64,000 nt of DNA from Polyangia bacterium (lineage in GTDB: Bacteria; Myxococcota_A; Polyangia; Nannocystales; Nannocystaceae), in contig JAUIFF010000003.1 in NCBI GenBank assembly GCA_030429545.1, positions 1-64,000 of the forward strand. The letters run 5' to 3'. Shown here piece by piece: positions 62,580 to 64,000 of the stretch. Each line of letters starts with the position of its first letter. Within the stretch, counting starts at the first letter, position 1. The notes under the pieces are model-generated. The model saw nothing but the letters and a program-made list of their open reading frames with translations, was not told the DNA's origin and did not search any database. The position numbers were made by a program, and so were the translations under genes.

Positions 62580-63149
62580 CTAGTCCCAGTCGTCCCACTG
62601 TTTCCAACGGCCTCCGCCGCCTTTTTGAGCGCCCGCACCGGGGCCTCCTCGGCCTCCACCACGACGATCGTTGCGACGGCTTCCCTTGCCGCGGCCACGG
62701 CCTCCGCCGCCTCCGCCGCCTCCGCCACGGCGATCATCGCTGTAGCCTCCGCCACCTCCACGGAAGCCACCGCCTCCGCCTCCGCCTCGGGGACCATCGG
62801 AGAAGCCACGGCCTCCGCCGCCTCCTCCACCGAATCCACCCGGACGACCGCCGCCACCAGGGCCGCCTCCGCCAGGACGAGGACCACGCGGGGGACCTCG
62901 ACGGGGACTACGCTCAACGGCTTCGTTGCAACGAATGTGTCGCCCATCGAGCTCCGAACCATTCATCACTCGCATCGCTTCTTTACCTGCGTCCGCGTCT
63001 GCAAACGTCACAAACCCAAATCCCCGACTACGGCCGGTTTCTCGATCCAGGATGACGACCGCATCGGTCACGCTACCAAACTGCTCGAACGCAGCGCGCA
63101 ACGACGCGTTGTCCGTCGCCCACGCAAGCCCACCAACAAAAAGTTTCAC
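62580..63149 (-). CDS. RRM RNA-binding protein with long Gly/Arg-rich tail
   Basis: 189 residues. RRM domain about 1-80, with RNP2 KLFVGGLAW (2-10) and RNP1 RGFGFVTF (about 41-48). The rest is an RGG/GGGG tail (about 85-189) ending WKQWDDWD. Resembles the eukaryote-like Rbp proteins of cyanobacteria and myxobacteria, often cold-induced, which bind single-stranded RNA. The tail is longer than usual and may drive self-association. The start is the GTG at 63149 (MKLFVGG) because GAGGA lies 6 nt upstream; a GTG at 63179 would add ten residues. Confidence 0.88.
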   Translation of the reverse strand: MKLFVGGLAWATDNASLRAAFEQFGSVTDAVVILDRETGRSRGFGFVTFADADAGKEAMRVMNGSELDGRHIRCNEAVERSPRRGPPRGPRPGGGGPGGGGRPGGFGGGGGGGRGFSDGPRGGGGGGGFRGGGGGYSDDRRGGGGGGGGGRGRGKGSRRNDRRGGGRGGPGAGAQKGGGGRWKQWDDWD

Positions 63150-63487
63150 TTTGTCCTCGTTCCAAAATGTCCCGTGCACGGGTGACCAATCCCGCCGGGA
63201 CGATGCATGTTGTCTTCGACGAGCATGCGGGTGGAGAAGTTGTGTCCTTCAACCATGCGGATGAAAACATCATCCCCGCAGCCGTGCATGCTCGCCATGT
63301 CAGTAAGAGAAGTACCAGCGATCTGAGCAGGTGTCGACACAAGCTTTGCCTTGGCGCGTAGCCTCACGCACTAAACCCGCGACTGGGAGATTCCGCCCGG
63401 GTGTGAGTTGCCGATGTAGACCAGACCGTCATTCGCCGTTGCGCGCGCGTTGACCCAAGGCCCCAGACCCCGGGTAGGCTGCCACTT
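63150..63487. other. 338-bp intergenic region between divergent genes
   Basis: 5' region of the RRM gene (leftward) and of the ABC-F gene (rightward). A minus-strand open frame (63146-63367) is readable but overlaps the RRM start and has no ribosome site, so I do not call it. A long leader for the RRM gene is possible. The promoter for the ABC-F gene is listed separately. Confidence 0.5.
63450..63480 (+). promoter_or_regulatory. candidate promoter: TTGACC and TAGGCT, 7 nt before a start
   Basis: TTGACC (63450-63455), 19 bp, TAGGCT (63475-63480), 7 nt, then the GTG at 63488. The clearest two-box promoter among the suspected leaderless starts. Confidence 0.55.
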
Positions 63488-64000
63488 GTGCCGCTCGTCA
63501 GTGCCAAGAACCTCCAGCGCAGCTTCGGTGTTCGGACAATCCTCAATGGAATCGATGTCTCGCTCGAGGCCGGCGAGCGCGTCGGCCTCGTCGGCCGAAA
63601 TGGCTCCGGGAAAAGCACCCTCGCCAAACTCCTGTGTGGCCACGACCAACCCGACGGCGGCGAAGTTGTCCTGCAACGCGGTATCCGGGCGATGTACCTC
63701 GAACAGCAACCCATACTCGAGCCAGGCTTTACCGCCCGCGAAACCGTTTTGAGAGGACTCGGCGAGTGGAGCCAAGCCCACACGCAGTACCTCGAAAGCT
63801 CCGCTGCCCTCGAGCGCGGTGGCGACGCTGCGGTCCTCGACCGGCTCATTCAGCAGCAGGCCGAGGCCGCCGCCGAAGTCGAGCGGCTCGGGGGGTGGGA
63901 ACGGGCACACGAAGCCGAGGCGATCCTCGACAAGCTCGGCGTGGAGGACCCAGATGCGGTTGTGACCCACTTTAGCGGTGGTGAGCGAAGACGTGTCGCC
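63488..64000 (+). CDS. ABC-F family ATPase (Uup/EF-3-like), 5' part only
   Basis: First 171 codons of a gene that runs past the window end. GTG start. Opening VPLVSAKNLQRSFGVRTILN, Walker A GRNGSGKST (about 38-46), Q-loop region MYLEQQP, then a charged helical insert (LERGGDAAVLDRLIQQQAEA) and signature SGGERRR near the edge. No membrane segment. Layout fits ABC-F proteins, which act on the ribosome or in antibiotic protection rather than transport. The second ATPase domain, needed to confirm, lies outside. A TTGACC/TAGGCT promoter sits 7 nt upstream. Confidence 0.8.
   Translation, partial: MPLVSAKNLQRSFGVRTILNGIDVSLEAGERVGLVGRNGSGKSTLAKLLCGHDQPDGGEVVLQRGIRAMYLEQQPILEPGFTARETVLRGLGEWSQAHTQYLESSAALERGGDAAVLDRLIQQQAEAAAEVERLGGWERAHEAEAILDKLGVEDPDAVVTHFSGGERRRVA

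Noticed and set aside
62417..62962. 181-residue Val/Ala/Glu-rich frame overlapping the RRM gene
   Set aside because: It is a shadow of the Gly-codon repeats of the RRM tail and also runs through the terminator.
63371..63970. 199-residue minus-strand frame at the right edge
   Set aside because: Opposite the ABC-F ATPase, whose Walker A and signature motifs are clear in the + frame.

Overview
The window is a dense, high-G+C bacterial chromosome segment. It carries about 50 protein genes on both strands and no rRNA, tRNA, CRISPR array or insertion sequence that I can recognise. Several traits together suggest a myxobacterium (Myxococcota), most likely the Nannocystineae (Plesiocystis/Enhygromyxa/Nannocystis type). 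Two secreted proteins end in a GCGC, hydrophobic, Arg-rich tail of the MYXO-CTERM type. There are many lipoproteins with T/E/D/S- or P/E-rich linkers, a Ser/Thr kinase with a PEGA-like tail, several sigma/anti-sigma pairs and a bacterial PARP. This assignment is inference; no marker gene was compared.

Layout. 0-0.4 kb: tandem repeats and an 84-bp imperfect palindrome. 0.4-5.5 kb: a leftward run of type II NADH dehydrogenase-like flavoprotein, RNase Z-like hydrolase, homocysteine methyltransferase, Cys-rich lipoprotein and thiolase. 6.1-13.3 kb: fused alpha/beta 2-oxoacid dehydrogenase E1, ApaH-like phosphatase, a WGR-PARP with a histone-H1-like tail, a lipoprotein and a small secreted protein. 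13.6-18.4 kb: a degenerate LytM protein, a lone receiver domain, RsfS with an acidic tail, a lipoprotein and a prepilin peptidase. 18.7-23.4 kb: an alpha/beta-hydrolase/acyl-CoA-synthetase fusion, a YD-like lipoprotein and a YafK-type L,D-transpeptidase. 23.5-34.2 kb: a TamB/TamA pair, a voltage-gated channel, a PilZ-like protein and formate-THF ligase. 34.5-39.1 kb: secreted and lipid-anchored surface proteins, including a trypsin-like protease. 39.1-44.1 kb: two ECF sigma systems, one with a conventional anti-sigma factor and one with a membrane-anchored pseudo-beta-lactamase. 44.2-45.5 kb: an AhpD-like selenoprotein (in-frame UGA) coupled to an SDR. 45.5-54.0 kb: a repeat lipoprotein, an M28 peptidase, a kinase and a TPR protein. 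54.0-57.0 kb: a cytochrome/lipoprotein cassette. 57.1-64.0 kb: an esterase, a MYXO-CTERM protein, a group-2 sigma factor, an RRM-Gly protein and the start of an ABC-F ATPase.

Two signals go beyond ordinary gene content. (1) A short, palindromic, low-G+C motif, TGYA-NN-TRCA, occurs about 40 times across the window, in genes in all three reading phases and between genes. That is far above chance for this composition, and I know of no described element that it matches. (2) A TANNNT hexamer lies exactly 6 nt (sometimes 7-8 nt) before at least nine start codons that mostly lack a Shine-Dalgarno sequence, suggesting leaderless transcripts. At the gene level the most notable items are the split-looking but intact CxxU selenoprotein, the PARP fused to a Lys/Ala-rich tail, and the sigma factor next to a catalytically broken beta-lactamase-like membrane protein.
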